A stretch of 64,000 nt of DNA from Isoetes taiwanensis (GCA_021234155.1 JAJEKV010000006.1:22789653-22853652), one strand, 5' to 3'; positions 12,701 to 24,985 are shown, numbered from the stretch's first letter. Notes: generated by a model not told the origin, from the letters alone. Numbers and translations: made by a program.

Positions 12701-13430
12701 AAGATTTTCATTCTCAATTTGAATGGCATCTTTGTCTTCTCCATCCATCTTGTCCATTTGAGGTTCAAAGTCTGCTCAATATCGAATGTGAATCAGCCAT
12801 ATTTGAAGTAGAGGCATGGTTTGTGGAGCCATTGAAATAGGCAAGGATGCCTCCTACTTTAGGCCTCTTATTCATGATAACTCTCTGCAAAAACAAGACT
12901 ATTTCTTAATCAATAGAGTGGCTATCATGGTATCGTTACAAATGATTGTAGTGTAAGGCACTAAAGTTTATGCTTCTAACAATAAAACATAGGTGATATA
13001 TTGTAAGTATTCACAATTACATATTCAACAGTATACACTATTACACATTATCATTCACAAGAGATTTTAGCGAGAGATTTTTAAAAGCCCATAAATTTTA
13101 AAAAATATGCATCAAATAGTGCAGGTTTTCTTGCAAATAGAAATGCGCTTATAAGTACCTTCTTAACTTGGGTGCAATCAAGCAGCAAACCACAGAATCT
13201 CGATTTCTCAAAGCTTAAGATGTTGAATCGATGACCTTTGAATAGAATAGAATAGATGTTGAAGAACTAGATGCATTAGTCCATACTTCTTGACATCACG
13301 AAATATTGTAATTCTCACATTTCTACACGGCGCAGTTTTTTAGAGTCCATGAGTACAATACACTTTCAAAGTCTAGCCAAAGATCGGGACTACTCGGTTC
13401 TTCTCCATCTCTTTATCCAACAATCTAAGT
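12701..13430. other. No recognisable gene
   Basis: AT-rich sequence between the hAT relic and the DUF7869-like relic. I see no domain, RNA gene or repeat ends. Confidence 0.4.
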
Positions 13431-14745
13431 ACCTTTCCTTATCCAGATACATTGGTCAAGCGATGGGTTGGACACCACCATTCTTCAGGTACATGGTTGA
13501 AGTTAATATTACCTTCTTCTTTGCAAATATCAGAGATGGTGTACCCCAACCACACTGGATAGGTGTCTAAATCTGCTGGCTTTACTACCACAAATTGGTG
13601 GCATTCTAAGTCAATGGAAGGTTCATAAGCTTCCATGCCTAGAAACTTTAGCCTATTGTTCTTAGGATCAACATAGTGTTTGTCAGAAGGAGGAGGGGCA
13701 TAATGCTTACGAATGCTACTAACAGTGTCATCAACCTCCTCAGCACCTGCTATGGTCTTCCACCTAGTTTTAGGCAACCACCCTTCTTTCAATTCATCCG
13801 AGGATGTGTCTATCTCCCCCAACAGGTTAATCACCTTCTTCCAGTAAGCTAACAAAGCACGGTTGGTGTCATCGGGGTTGGTTTGACAATGCTTTATATA
13901 GTCCTAGATTCCTTCCTTAGTCAATCCCAATTGCTTCACTTCTTTAGTAGGTTTTAGAGCTTTTGGTTGACCTGGAGGTATCATAGGCTTGCCATTCTCA
14001 TCTCTATGCCATATTTCCTCCTCTCCTCTCCACTCCTCCTCTGAAAGCCTCATCTTCCATTGAAAGATTAGAATCCCATTTCTCATCCAAAAAGTGAACT
14101 GCAGAGGCGTGGAATGACCTTCAAGATCCAATGCATAACCATCCACAAAGCTCTTCCAATCAGGCAGTTATTCTATGAGAGAACCTATAGGGTTTGGAGT
14201 AGTGCATTCATGCAAGATTTCCATTAGCCTAAGAAAGGTGGTCACTGTTTGCTGCTTCAGTATACAACTATATTTTCCAAATAGCATGCACATCCTCATG
14301 GGCATGCCCCCCAGATCAAAACCCACTGAATTAACTCTTTCAAATATCCCCACGGTATGTTAAGTAGGATAGGAAAAGAAAACATCCACTGTTCTTATTT
14401 TGGCTGCACAATTATCAAGTTGCAAGAGGAACCTTCTAGGTAGATCTTGAGCTCTAACTGCGTGAAGTTGAAGCTCCAACATGTTCACTAGACCCATGCT
14501 TCCTAAAACTTACCTCGCTAAACTTTTCAATATTGTTAGGGTTTCCATCTAATAATGTACTATGTAGTGCCTGGCTAACTATAGATTCCTGAAGGTGACC
14601 ATTATATCCATTTTCATAGTTTCTCAAACACCTCATGATACTCCCAATATGAAAATCTGGACCATCACTCCACAACTCCAAACTAAAATGCCCATAGTAG
14701 ATTTGAGTTTGCCCATGCAAGATTGCCCATGCAAGATTGCCCCGG
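13430..14745 (-). pseudogene. DUF7869-like protein relic, copy A
   Basis: In minus-strand order and with frameshifts, I read 'FLLQLDNCAAKI' near 14410, then GFDLGG followed in a shifted frame by HAHEDVHA and LFGKYS near 14270-14330. These correspond to the family's LQLDNC and GHTHEDIDALFG motifs. 'LPDWKSFVDGYALDLEGH' follows at 14170-14115. An open frame at 14146-13904 includes MRNGILIFQWKMR and GKPMIPPGQPK, and another at 13855-13439 includes 'YPVWLGYTISDI'. The part from 14440 to 14745 is uncertain. Proteins with these motifs (DUF7869) are widespread in repeat-rich eukaryotic genomes and are probably transposon-derived. Their activity is not something I can state. A divergent second copy lies at 26655-27720. 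Confidence 0.6.
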
Positions 14746-15340
14746 TCATTAAGATATGCAAAGGGTATTAATGTAATTATCATGGATAAATCTGTTAGGA
14801 AGGAAAGCAAATTGACACGCAGTGATAACTTTACGGAGATGACCCTTGATTCTATTGGCAATTATTTTGGCAATGCATTTTCTAGGAAGAATTAGTTAAA
14901 GAAATTGGCCTCCAATCATTAAACTTGGCGAGGATTATCCACTTTAGGAATCATGGTAACAAACCCTGAGCAAATAGAAGGATGTAAATGATTGAGATTC
15001 CAAAAGCCATGAATCATCTGCATTAAATCTGTTTTGATAACTTCCCAACATTTGATGTAAAATTCTATTGGAAGTCCATCAGGACCTGGGCTTTTGTTCT
15101 TGCCTAGATTTAAAATGGTAGATAGAACTTCAGCTTCAAAAGAAAGAATTTCAATCTCAGGAGAGGTAGAGATAAAATTTAGATTTGGCAACTTGTTCAA
15201 GAAATCCTTGAAGTTGCTACCCTGAAGAGATTGAACATTATTATCAACTGGTTTAGCAAAGATATCCTTGTATTTGTCATGGAAAAAATTAGAGATATCA
15301 TTATGATTTTTTTGTTGAAGGACGTTAGACTTTATTCAAT
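14745..15340 (-). mobile_element. L1-like LINE reverse transcriptase fragment
   Basis: Minus-strand open frame 15200-14919 reads 'NKSPGPDGLPIEFYIKCWE' followed by 'GFVTMIPKV', the canonical start of the plant L1 reverse transcriptase. After a frameshift at about 14920 it continues with RPISLTN, 'CIAKIIANRIKGHLRK' and 'CQFAFLPNRFIHDN' down to about 14760. Upstream, in the same direction, 'SNFFHDKYKDIFAKP' and 'LNKLPNLNF' are readable to 15340. The catalytic FADD part of the palm is missing, and sequence changes to the DUF7869-like relic at a 14-bp tandem duplication near 14722-14750. Confidence 0.8.
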
Positions 15341-15439
15341 CAAAGAGTCAAATACAAGTATAAATGCAGAGACAGGAATAAAATCTCAGCGGATAAGCGG
15401 AGACCCACCGAGTGAAGCAACCTGCCTAAGCATAAGAGT

Positions 15440-16593
15440 GCACATCCAAAAACTCCTCAAAAATCAATCGCCTCTTGTGAGGGGCAAGTGAAGAACAATG
15501 ATACGACTTTACAATGTAACCTTGAGCTTCTTGGAGAACACGATTATCTGCCACATCCAGACCTTTGAAGATTACCAATCTTAAGTCTTTTCGAATAGTC
15601 CAAAGCAACCATCCTGCTGCTAGATGAAAAGCCTGGCCTTGTAACTCTGTTCAGGTACTTGGGTAAATTGCCAAAAGCAGTTGTTGACTTATTAGTGAAA
15701 CCTGAAAAAGGGAAAACAACCAGTCCCATACCTGTCTAAGGTGTTCAGACATGAAAAAGCAATGCTCAATGGTCTCAGATCTACTTGCATCTTGGACGAT
15801 TTGATATTCTAGGGTTAAACTTATGGACAAGCACATTAACCCTTGAGACACCTATGAAGAATCGCCACCAAAGAACTGCCACTTTAGGATGAAGTAGCTT
15901 GTCCCATGCCCAAGACCACACCTTCTGCCATTGAAGAGGAGGAAGTTGAAGAGACCACTTATTAGGCGGAGGAAGAATATCGATTATCAAGCAACAAAGC
16001 GATACATAGAGTTCACAAGTTTGCACTCCTTAATTTCTTCATGACAAACCCATACCAAAATATCTTCTTGGTGTGGCGAGAATAGGCTGTAGAAAAATCA
16101 GCAACTTTTGCCAAAGAACTCTATCCCATCGCCCCAATAGAAACTTTAAGCGAAAAGCCTCCCATGTCGAAGAATGGCACGAGTCATACCATCTTTTACA
16201 ATAGTTAAGATTCCAGCACTTTTCCAACGTCTTTGAGTCAATGGGTGCACTGTAAAGCAAAGTGGTTGATTGTCTACCGAGAGGGATCCACCAACAAGGT
16301 GCAGTCAACTGTACACAAGCAGTTGGACTGATGTGAAATAAAGTTTTGACTGTGTGCCAGGAATCTAACAATCCCTTTAAGAATGGAGAAGCATTATGAT
16401 AAGGCCGCAACTCATAAAATAAACTCCATGGAAGAACAGGTTTGAGTGTGACTTTACCAAAAGGGATACAGTAGGTAGGTTTGAAATAGAAGATCCATCA
16501 TCTTTGACAATTGCAGAGAGTTGACTTCTCAAGATTCTGTTTTTAGCCACCCTATAAAAGAATTTAGAGTTGCAACTGTCCATACAGGCATGG
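15440..16593 (-). mobile_element. L1-like LINE with RT domain deleted (pre-RT plus zf-RVT)
   Basis: The minus strand carries the segment normally placed just before the L1 reverse transcriptase (16583-16450, 'SKFFYRVAKNRILRSQL'). It is joined directly to the C-terminal portion: 'LRPYHNASPFLKGLLDSW' near 16410, 'CWWIPLGRQ' near 16290 and 'PKVAVLWWRFFIG' near 15890. A zf-RVT part follows with ETIEHCFFMSEHLRQVWDW near 15770-15710. The whole palm and fingers of the reverse transcriptase are missing between these blocks, so this copy had an internal deletion before or during decay. Several frameshifts are present. The copia element begins one base downstream in window coordinates. Confidence 0.7.
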
Positions 16594-16706
16594 TGTTTGG
16601 ATTTATGAAAACAATATCACAACTTCAATCTTTCTTCAAGTACTATTCATACAATGACATATAGCTTAAAACAACATTGCAAATACAAAATGATTTAATT
16701 CATTAA
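16594..16706 (-). repeat. Copia LTR fragment (3')
   Basis: Direct repeat of 18893-19012, sharing 'GGATTTATGAAAACAATATC' and the following 90 bp up to TTAATTCATTAA, where the similarity stops abruptly. Confidence 0.85.
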
Positions 16707-17511
16707 TGTTGTCTAATTTTTGTCTTAGCTCTTCAGGAACATGAGAGTAACCTAGGCATCCATACACTTTGTATTTTTCATAGCATGGTTTCTTTCCTGA
16801 CCACACCTGTTCAAATTCCACGGCTGGTTTTCCGCGACCTCTTCCCAAAGAAAAATTAGGAAGGCCATGCTTAAGCATGGATCTAGTTGCATTTAAAATG
16901 GTTTTATTCATTCTTTACGCCACACCATTACATTTGTGGTGTGTAGCTACATGTATATTGTCTCTTAATTCCTTTATCTATGCAATAATTTGCAAATTTG
17001 GAAGACATAAACTCACCCCTCCTCTATCGGATCGAACACATTTGATTTTTCTTCCCGTTGAGCACTCCACTTCAAGAAGAAATCTTTTAAATGCTTCAAA
17101 TGCTAGATTCTTGGTTTTGAGACAATATACTTTTAGTCCTCCCCTTTAAGATCATCCACAAATGTTATGAAATAACGTTTGCCAGATATACCTGTGACAT
17201 TCAATGGTCCACAAACATCAGTATGAATCATTTCTAGAATTTCTTTTGTGTTCCTTTTTGCTCTTGTGAATGGTAGTCTACTGTGTTTTTCCAAAGATGC
17301 ATCCTTTGCAAACAAAATCATTTATTTTTTGTGTCGGTTGAGTTCAACCAGCCTTGTCGACCATCATTTCTACATTCTTAATGTTTGTATGTCCAAGTCT
17401 CTCATGCCATAACTCAATGTTTGGTTTTGTTGTCAAATTTATGCTTCTATAACAGTTAGATCTGATCTCAAACAGTTTCCAACTTCGTCTTCCTAAAACT
17501 TATCATTCCCT
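16707..17511 (-). pseudogene. Copia integrase relic
   Basis: Minus-strand remnants in several frames: 'LWHERLGHTN' of the GAG-pre-integrase segment near 17400, 'EILEMIHTDVCGPLNV' with the first catalytic Asp near 17230, and 'FITFVDDL' at 17150. A CVRSDRGG segment with the second Asp lies near 17030, QNGVA/RMNKTILNATRSM near 16900, and 'YEKYKVYGCLGYSHVPEEL' near 16760. The last open frame (16911-16666) ends inside the LTR fragment with NELNHFVFAMLF. This confirms that the deletion junction lies in coding sequence. Confidence 0.8.
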
Positions 17512-18864
17512 TCAAAGATTTTTACAATGCATTTGTTCAAATACAACTTTGAACCCCATGTCAACCAATTGAGCAATGGAGATCAAATTTCTTACTAAGC
17601 TAGGAACACAAAGCACATTTTGCAAGTTTACTTTTCTTCCACTTAAATCAAATAATTCCAAAACTCCTACATCTTCCACCCTTTGCAAATTTCCATTTCC
17701 CACTTGAATATGACCACCTCCATTTCCTTTGCAATCCTTTAGGATTTTGGTTGAGTATGCAATGGTTTTCTCAGCTCCACTATCTAGAATTAGAAGATCA
17801 TCACCATTAGATCCATTTTTACATGATAAATAAGCTGAATTACTTACCTCTTCTTCTTCATCTCCAGTTTCTTCTTCTAAAGGAATTTCTTCTGCTATAT
17901 GTGCTTCTGAACTTGGTCTCCTGCCCCTTCCTCTTCCCCTGCCTCTGAAACCTTGATTTCCCCTTCCTCCTCTAACTTTGTTCCTAATATTTTCCTTTGG
18001 AGATGGACAGTTTGAAGCATAATGACCTCTTCCTCCACAATTGTAGCAATTTATATCTTTTGACAATTTAGGACAATTGATTTTAATGTGGCCATATTCA
18101 TTACAACCAAAGCATGGCCCAATTTTTCCTTCTTGACGAGTTTCAGATTTTCCTTTCCCCTTTGCCATTAAAATTTGTGTTGTATCTTCTTCTTCCAATA
18201 CTCTGTTCTGTTCAAGCTCAGTTTTCAGCATCCTTTCAGCCTCAATTCTTGTTGTTGCAATGGTCCTAATGAATATTGATATATTCCCCAAATTTGCAAC
18301 TGCCCTTGAGATAGCTAGTACTTGCTACTGTTGAGAATACGTTACTCCAGCCCCCTCCAAGTCTGCTATTATGTTGTCAAAATTTTGAAAGAACTCATTT
18401 ACATTGTCCTTTTCTTGAAACTTGAGTCTTCTCAATTCATTTTCTAGTAAATGAATCTGTGAGGATGTCTTAGCTTCATATGTTACTAACATATAGTTCC
18501 ACATTTGTCTTGGTGTCATTCCCCTCAATTTTAAAACTATTCCAGAACTTACTTTGCTCATTATAATGCCTTGAGCCTCACGAATCTTTGCCTTGTCAGC
18601 CACCACAACAGCTCCAGAAGTTGCACTAACTTCTCCTGCTGCAACTTGCTCTTCATGAGAAGAAGAGCTTTCTTCATTCACCTCTGTCACTAATCTCCTT
18701 CCAGAGTTTGATAAACTTGTTTTCCCTTCCTGAGGTTCAATGAGATCCCACAGATCCTCTACTTGAAGCACATGCTTCACTTTCTCCTTCCATACTTGGA
18801 AGCCAGAATCTCCCTTGAATACATCTATAGCATTCAATAATCCTGCTCGAAATCTGCTGGACAT
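17512..18864 (-). pseudogene. Copia gag-protease reading frame with one amber stop
   Basis: From the ATG at 18864 a single frame runs 451 codons to 17512, interrupted only by one TAG at about 18322-18324 (after GVTYSQQ, with QVLAISRAVANLGN continuing in the same frame). The N-terminal part is a UBN2-type gag ('FKGDSGFQVWKEKVKHVL' near residues 15-33; 'LKFQEKDNVNEFFQNF' near 145-160). Two CCHC knuckles follow, CFGCNEYGHIKINC and CYNCGGRGHYASNC (18105-18010), then an RG-rich stretch, and LLILDSGAEKTI, the aspartic protease active site, near 17800-17765. The frame then runs through 'VLCVPSLVRNLISIAQL' and stops at QMHCKNL. One nonsense codon in 1.35 kb makes it much better preserved than its surroundings. 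Confidence 0.85.
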
Positions 18865-18892
18865 TTTGTCTGCAAACTAGCTCTGATAAAAA

Positions 18893-19012
18893 TGTTAGGA
18901 TTTATGAAAACAATATCACAACTTCAATCTTTCTTCAAGTACTATTCATACTATGACATATAACTTAAAACATCATTGCAAACACAAAATGATTTAATTC
19001 ATTAAATTATTG
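18893..19012 (-). repeat. Copia 5' LTR inner edge
   Basis: Counterpart of the 16594-16706 LTR fragment. On the plus strand it begins TGTTAGG immediately after the primer-binding site. The LTR presumably extends beyond 19012, but no second copy of that part exists in the window to define its end. Confidence 0.8.
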
Positions 19013-19439
19013 CTCAACTTTGCAATTAGCCAGCATTCAAAAACCAATGTCATATCTATATTTTCAAATCATTACCAAGGTTGAAGTTTTACTCTCAATA
19101 TCAATCACAATGGCTCGACCCGAACCTCTGTCGTAAATTATTCATCTTAGGGTTTACTTATTTGATCAGTCCCGGCCTCTTTGCCGGATCGATCTCCTTT
19201 GCTAAAATTTGAATGTCAAGGTCCGATTAGGCCCGACATTTTCAAATGTGCATTCGATCCATACAATTGGACCGACTAGTTTTACTAGGTCAACCTGCTA
19301 TTTACATGCAATTTACAATGTTTTAGCTTTCCAATATAACCTTAGGTCTCAACAATGAAACCTTAGGCTACAATAAATTATTTACATGCCACTAGTATAT
19401 CACTAGTGCATAAGTCTAAATACCATTGTTCAGTATTTG

Positions 19440-21090
19440 CCAAACCGCTTCTTCGGCATTCTCGGCGTGATGGTTGACCACCAGGTAGGGGAGCAGATGT
19501 CAGAGCCCTCACACAAGCGGGCTTTAGACCCGCCACTCAGCGATTGACCATATCTTTACACTGCGGGGCACTGATTGAAGGCAAATTCCGAAACCATCGG
19601 CGAGGACTTGTATTGTTTGCTTTGTGGACTTCCAGCGAAGGCTTTTCGATCTGGTCCCCGGGAAAAAGCTGTGGGCTAGACTGCTGCGTCAGGGGCTGCT
19701 GCCGTGCGAGGGAATGCCATATCAAGTTGTATGAGAGTTGTTTTGGCGGGATCACCGACCCAAGCATTCACCCCGTAGTATTGGGGTCCCAAGGGGCTGC
19801 CCCTCTCACCAACACTTTTTGGCCTCTACATTGACCAGTTAGAGCCACGGCTTCGAAAGCATGGGGGATGGCATCTGACTTTTGCACCAGGTCATCCGCC
19901 CGGCTCATTTATCGCGGGCGATGTTGACCTTCCGCCCCACACCTTTAAGCTATGCAGTCTCATCTGGATGCCCTAGACACATTCTGCCAGGCTACTGATA
20001 TGCGCGTGAATCTGCCCAAGACCAGGGTGGTTCTTATATTCTCTTCATGCCACCCCACGCCTCCTGCACTCACATATCGAGGACAGCCTGTGGAGGTCAC
20101 GCCCACCTACAAGTACCTAGGGGTGGAGTTCCCCTCCTCGCTCTGTTGGGAGACATCCATCTCGCTATGGTGGCAATAGGCCGGGAAGCGCTTTATGCCA
20201 TGCGTAATCAACGATCCCAGGTGAGCTTTATGATTGGGGCCATCATTCACATCTTTTGTTTGGGTCGAACTGTCCTTCAGACGGGTCGAGGTTTGGGGCC
20301 CGGTCGTCTCTTTGGCGATCTTGAATGACTTGGAGGCGGTCGCGAGAAGGCATTTTTGGCACGGCACTTGGGGTGAAACCTTCAGGTCCCCTATCGGTCT
20401 CTCTGCCGAAAACCGGATTCTTGCCGCTTCATTGGCGGGCCTTGATAGACACATCGTCTACTTTCAGAAAGTGGTTAATATGGGTGATGCTCGGCTCGCA
20501 CCGGGCTTCGCCGTGGCAATGGGCCCACAATGGCCGGGGCTGTTGGAGGGGTAAGAGAGAGATTAGTGATTCGCCAGATGGAACGTCACGGGAGCACGGA
20601 TGCGTGCGGTGTGGGGATCAGAGGTCGATCGTGACAGCCATGAAATACCGGACGCTTTGCTTCCGGCAAGCTCGGGACCCCGACGCTCTAAAGCAGGTCA
20701 AAGCGCCCATTACAAGGAGCACATCAACCCCGTTGGCCGGGCCCGCAGCTCTATCTGGCTCCCGGTACCCCAAAAGCGCCGGACTCATTGCCTCCATTCG
20801 CACGACAAAAGCCCACCATCTCCACATCGAGGCGGGCGGGTGGATTGGGAGCCCCCGCCCGACATGCTCGTCGGTCGGCCAAACGGGGTGCCATTGAGGA
20901 TGAGTCTCACACTTTCCGGTTGCCCGCCCGGGATTCGGATCCGGGCCGATACGTTCTTAGTACCTACGGACTTGCCCGTACATTTGCTGATGAACACACC
21001 GTCAGTACGTGCCCTAGGGTCGTACATTCAGGAGGTACTGGATCTGCGAGCCCACCTTTGCCCTCGCCTGGCTGCTCGCTACTGATCAGG
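19440..21090 (+). mobile_element. LINE reverse transcriptase to C-terminus relic (long copy)
   Basis: The best-preserved LINE relic in the window, still frameshifted many times. Plus-strand landmarks in order are: a QAGF-R...ST segment near 19520-19550; CFVDFQ at about 19618-19635 followed by 'DLVPGKKLWARLLRQGLL'; GVPRGCP near 19780; and 'GLYIDQLEPRLRKHGG' spread over frames near 19820-19870. 'MQSHLDALDTFCQATDMRVN' follows at 19952-20010, YKYLGVEFP near 20110-20140, and 'ILNDLEAVARR' and 'LALHWRALIDTS' between 20310 and 20450. The C-terminal 'HIEAGGWIG' and IEDESHT zinc-knuckle part lies near 20825-20920, and the end 'LGSYIQEVLDLRAHLCP' reaches about 21065. The same lineage recurs at 30.6, 38.9, 41.9-43.8, 58.5-59.5 and 61.7 kb. 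Confidence 0.85.
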
Positions 21091-24000
21091 CACTATGGGT
21101 ACGGTACATGAGTGTATATATTTGTGTGTTTTTGCATTTCGTATATTGGAACAGTTTGTCAGCAGGCTGATTGCTGCCACGGTTTTTCCCTTGAAAACCC
21201 TTCGGGGCGGGGGTTTTTTAATCCGGGTAGTAATCCGCTTGCTGCGCTTTTGTATTGGGTCCCATAGACGGATTGGTCTCCGGATCTATACGCTCTTGCT
21301 CGACTAAAACAAATGCGAGGGAAGATGCTAAAATCATTGTGAGAATCGCTAAGGCAAATTTTTTTTTTGCAATAAATAAGTAATTTCTTTAATTGTTTCA
21401 AAAATTAAAATAGGATAAAGGTCGCAAATAACATTCACGATAATAGCACAACAACATTTTATAATAAAAATATGTTGAAAAGAATCAGAAGCATCTTCGA
21501 CCACTAGAGCATAGATGACATTAACAAATGACAAACATAATTGAGTATCCAAAATGGTCATTCCTATTTATCATATGTTATATCGGATACAAGAACGCGG
21601 CGAGCAATAAAATCATTGAGTTTACGTCTGAATCGGGTATCACATCAAGTTCTTTTGCTATCCGGTAGAATATGCTCTTTTCCAATTCCTATCGCTGATG
21701 ATGTGTCCATCTCCGAATCGCGGTCACATCCGGCACATCAATTTCCATGGCCTGAACGATTTTCCGTACATGTTGGCTTATTGGGAGTGATTCTCAATCA
21801 CGGGGACTTGAGATTCAAGCAATTCCGTAGAAGCTCATATGTGTATTCAGGTTGAATGAAATATTTTTAATTTTTGGAGGCATTATCGTGCTCCCGGTTC
21901 CAACCTTCTTGCACCTCCTCCTTTTCAAAATCGCCGAGTCCATATACTCGAATCCACCCGACCGTGACCCTCGAGCCCATGCCGACCGTGATCATCATAA
22001 AGTTTCTTGTGTACCCATTTTGTAACCACATCCAATGGGTTTTGTTCCTTTTTATTAATAATAATAAATGGTACAAACCCTTTCCTTTAAAATATAAATT
22101 GTTTCTCATCTTTCCCCGGCTCCTTTACTTTCAATGTCCTCTAGTGGCTATGTCCACAAAATCACCCCTCTTCCCGCTCCTAAGGAAGAGGTCCATCGGA
22201 ATCGCCACCGATGGGCATCAAACAAAGAACTAAAATCAAGTAAGCACATACCTTCCAGCTAAAGTCCTTAAACCCTTTTCCTTTAAAAATATAAAATTGC
22301 GGGACTTCCATCCTTTACCTTCCATATGGCTATGTCCAAAAATGTTGACGTTTCTAAAGGACAATATTGCAAAAGCGGTCCTTGAGCAGGACAACCATAT
22401 GCTTTACGATGAAGTTGTTGAAGAGTTTCTATTAGAGGTTCCTTATACACCGCTTTGCAATCACCTCATTAAATATATTTCTTATTCAGTCAAATTCCCG
22501 TTAAGCACCCTTGATCTTCTTCCTGTATATGCTTTTGCAAATTCTAGTTGTTGCTCCAGTTTTCCAACGAAGCCATAAAGGAGCTGTGCAGCACATATGC
22601 TATGATTCCCAGAAATAATAAAGAATTTATTCCCCTCCAGATTCTTTGGTGTGCCCGGTGATTCTTTTTTCCAAAATGAGATGCAATTGTTAAAAATTCA
22701 TCATCGTCACAAGATTTTACTTGAAGATGTACACAGTAATGGGGTCAAATGGCACAACATCTGCAGAAGTGTCAACACCTCTCAGGCGAAATGAGAAGCT
22801 CCTAACCAATACACGCACATGGTCATTGGACTGCATTCTATGGGTTAAATTTGCTGCGGAGTTCCTTCACAATAAAAATAGAGACTTTCATAAACCAATT
22901 TCGCCCATCGGATAGAATCATTTAAATTGCTCTAGTTTAAGAGCAGTTTACTCGGCCATCTTCTTCTCTTCCTCGAGTTAAACCTCAAGTTAGGGTTCTA
23001 ACAAGTGCGATTGGCCATCCTAGAGCATATGAAGACGCCCACCTTTGACTAAAGGAGGTGTTTGGGAACCTGGGCGACCGGGAGCTCTCATTGGTATTGT
23101 CTCGCCGTGAGCCGATCTTCAACGTGGAGATTTTCCCGGGGGTGCAATCGGGGCCTTCATGGCTAGAGATTGGGTCGGGTTGACCACAACAGATGGCTCA
23201 ATGACGGGGCTCGTGAGGTGTGGATCTTGCCGCTGAAGATTTGCCTAAAAGCGGTATTGCTTTCACACTTCTTTTCTTGGCCGTTGCCCTTAGCCAATTA
23301 GTATCCATTCTTGAAGGCATTTTTCATCTCGTTTGGCCTTCAGCGCTATGCTTTTGGAGGTTTCTTATCATTTGATAATCCTTTTTCTACATGTAAAAAC
23401 CCCACAAGAATATCCCTATTGCCTTTTATACTTTGATGGGGACAATGATTCATAGGAAGGCAAAACCCAGCCAAAACCCTTAAACTACCAGGGTAATTCT
23501 TTCCAAAGCATTTCGGGTTTATTCGCCTTGCTAGTTGTCATCATTGAAGGATCATAGTTTCTCCACTTCAAAATACCTCCAAGAATTGAAGTTGATGAGT
23601 GTCCTCCACACCATATCAAAGCGCCTTGCATGTTGTTCTTGTTGCCTTTCCACATTGCAATGACAATGCCTATCTGCTCCACATCATTTGGACTAGAATC
23701 TATGTGCAAAAACAAGCACAAGTCTTTCCAACTATGTCTTCTAATATGTGGAATAGCTTGTCCAAAATTTCTATGCATCATTTCCAATCATTGGAAGGCG
23801 TTAGGATGCACATAGGCTCCACATCAGGCCCCTAAATAGTCCAAGGCCCCCATATAGCTAATCAATCTTTGCTACAAACAATGGTGCGATTCTATGGAAA
23901 CTTATTCGAGAAATAAAATAATAAACAACATAGAGAATACTTGAGGAAGGTGATGCTTGATGCGATCTTTGTAAAGCCCTAAACGCGATCTTTGTAAGCA

Positions 24001-24669
24001 TTTTTCGACTTCAAACACATCTAGGATTCGGTACCGATGAAGTCACGATCCTTGACCCCTGGAGATAACATTAACTTAGTTATACAAAATAATCACTAGG
24101 ATCGTGGTCACGATCCCAAAGATGCTGTTGAGATAGATATATCTTGAGAGCAAGATCGTGATCTTGCTTTTTTGAGCAAAGCATTCATTCCTACGAAAGA
24201 AAAATAATACAATGCTAGACTAAGAACTTAATGAAGCCCGTAAACCTTTGCTTCTCGAAGCACTCTTCTTGACACTCCGATCCAGCGTGGGCGATTTCGG
24301 AACTTCGGAAAAATATGAAAATTGGCTTTGCTTTTTGCATTTAAACCGGTTTATATATAAAATTCTTTCGAAGGCCAGTGGTCGACGCCTTTAACGGAGA
24401 AATTTTATAAAGAACCTACCATAATGGTGCTATTAATAGCTTTATGGAGTCGCCATACGATTCACTATTATGGTCGGCCGTGCCATTGGGAATCCAAGAA
24501 AAATTACTTTTCCACCGTTTACCCGGAGTCAACGTGGACGGCCCCGATAAGAAATTTAAACCCGTCTGACTCTTAACTACTTCTTTTCAATGGCATGTCG
24601 GACCATAAAATACTTACGGAACAAACTACCATCCTTTTTCTTGCATAATTTTGGAATTTTAATTATGGA

Positions 24670-24671
<2 letters not shown>
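21091..24671. other. Mostly unrecognised; possible LINE traces
   Basis: 21091-21350 is probably LINE 3' untranslated sequence. A T run at 21358-21368 followed by AATAAATAAG could be the reverse complement of a poly(A) end. Two related 75-bp blocks at 22078-22160 and 22270-22350 share CCTTTTCCTTTAAAA-type and GGCTATGTCC words. A 100-codon minus-strand frame at 23787-23485, with 'VIAMWKGNKNNMQGALIW', might be an L1 C-terminal tail but I cannot establish this. No conserved gene is visible. Confidence 0.35.

Positions 24672-24753
<82 letters not shown>
24672..24753. repeat. (TA)n microsatellite, 82 bp
   Basis: Uninterrupted TA dinucleotides. The Ile-Tyr open frames through it are artefacts. Confidence 0.97.
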
Positions 24754-24755
<2 letters not shown>

Positions 24756-24779
24756 TTCTATATATGTTCTTATGTTTCA

Positions 24780-24985
24780 TGCTTATCCTGGGCCAGGATT
24801 CGAGATCCTGACTCCACGGGGTTTGGGGCGCATCCCCCCTGACCCGAGATGGCATGGGAGTTTACATGTGTAATATGCACCATGCTCCTGGTCCCAGTTG
24901 ATCCCGATCGACCGCCGTCCGAGATCCGGCGGCTCCGTGGCTTGGGACACATCCTACGGTCCCACGTGGCTTTGGGAATTATATG
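24780..24985 (+). repeat. Diverged tandem duplication, about 110-bp period
   Basis: Two GC-rich blocks (about 24793-24890 and 24915-25000) share the order CGAGATCC...CTCCRYGG...TTGGGRCRCATCC...CATG/CACGTGG...ATATGTAATAK. They may be an LTR or promoter-like repeat; no protein-coding potential is seen. Confidence 0.45.

Larger units (their letters stand above)
16594..19430 (-). mobile_element. Ty1/copia deletion derivative (gag-protease-integrase, no RT)
   Basis: A minus-strand copia element. Its 5' LTR edge is at 18893 (plus-strand TGTTAGGATTTATG), followed on the minus strand by TTTTTATCAGAGC, a primer-binding site resembling the tRNA-Met TGGTATCAGAGC type. Gag, two zinc knuckles, a DSGA protease and an eroded integrase follow. 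At 16706 the integrase runs straight into the last 113 bp of the LTR (16594-16706), which repeats 18893-19012 at about 90 percent identity. Reverse transcriptase, RNase H and most of the 3' LTR are therefore deleted. The outer end of the 5' LTR is not defined; 19430 is an upper estimate, where the next element starts. Confidence 0.8.

Noticed and set aside
21358-21368. T run as a certain LINE poly(A) boundary
   Set aside because: No coding sequence on the minus strand supports it; mentioned only as a possibility.
24590-24855. Open frames with long Ile-Tyr runs across (TA)n tracts (also 25326-25511)
   Set aside because: They are translation artefacts of a TA microsatellite.
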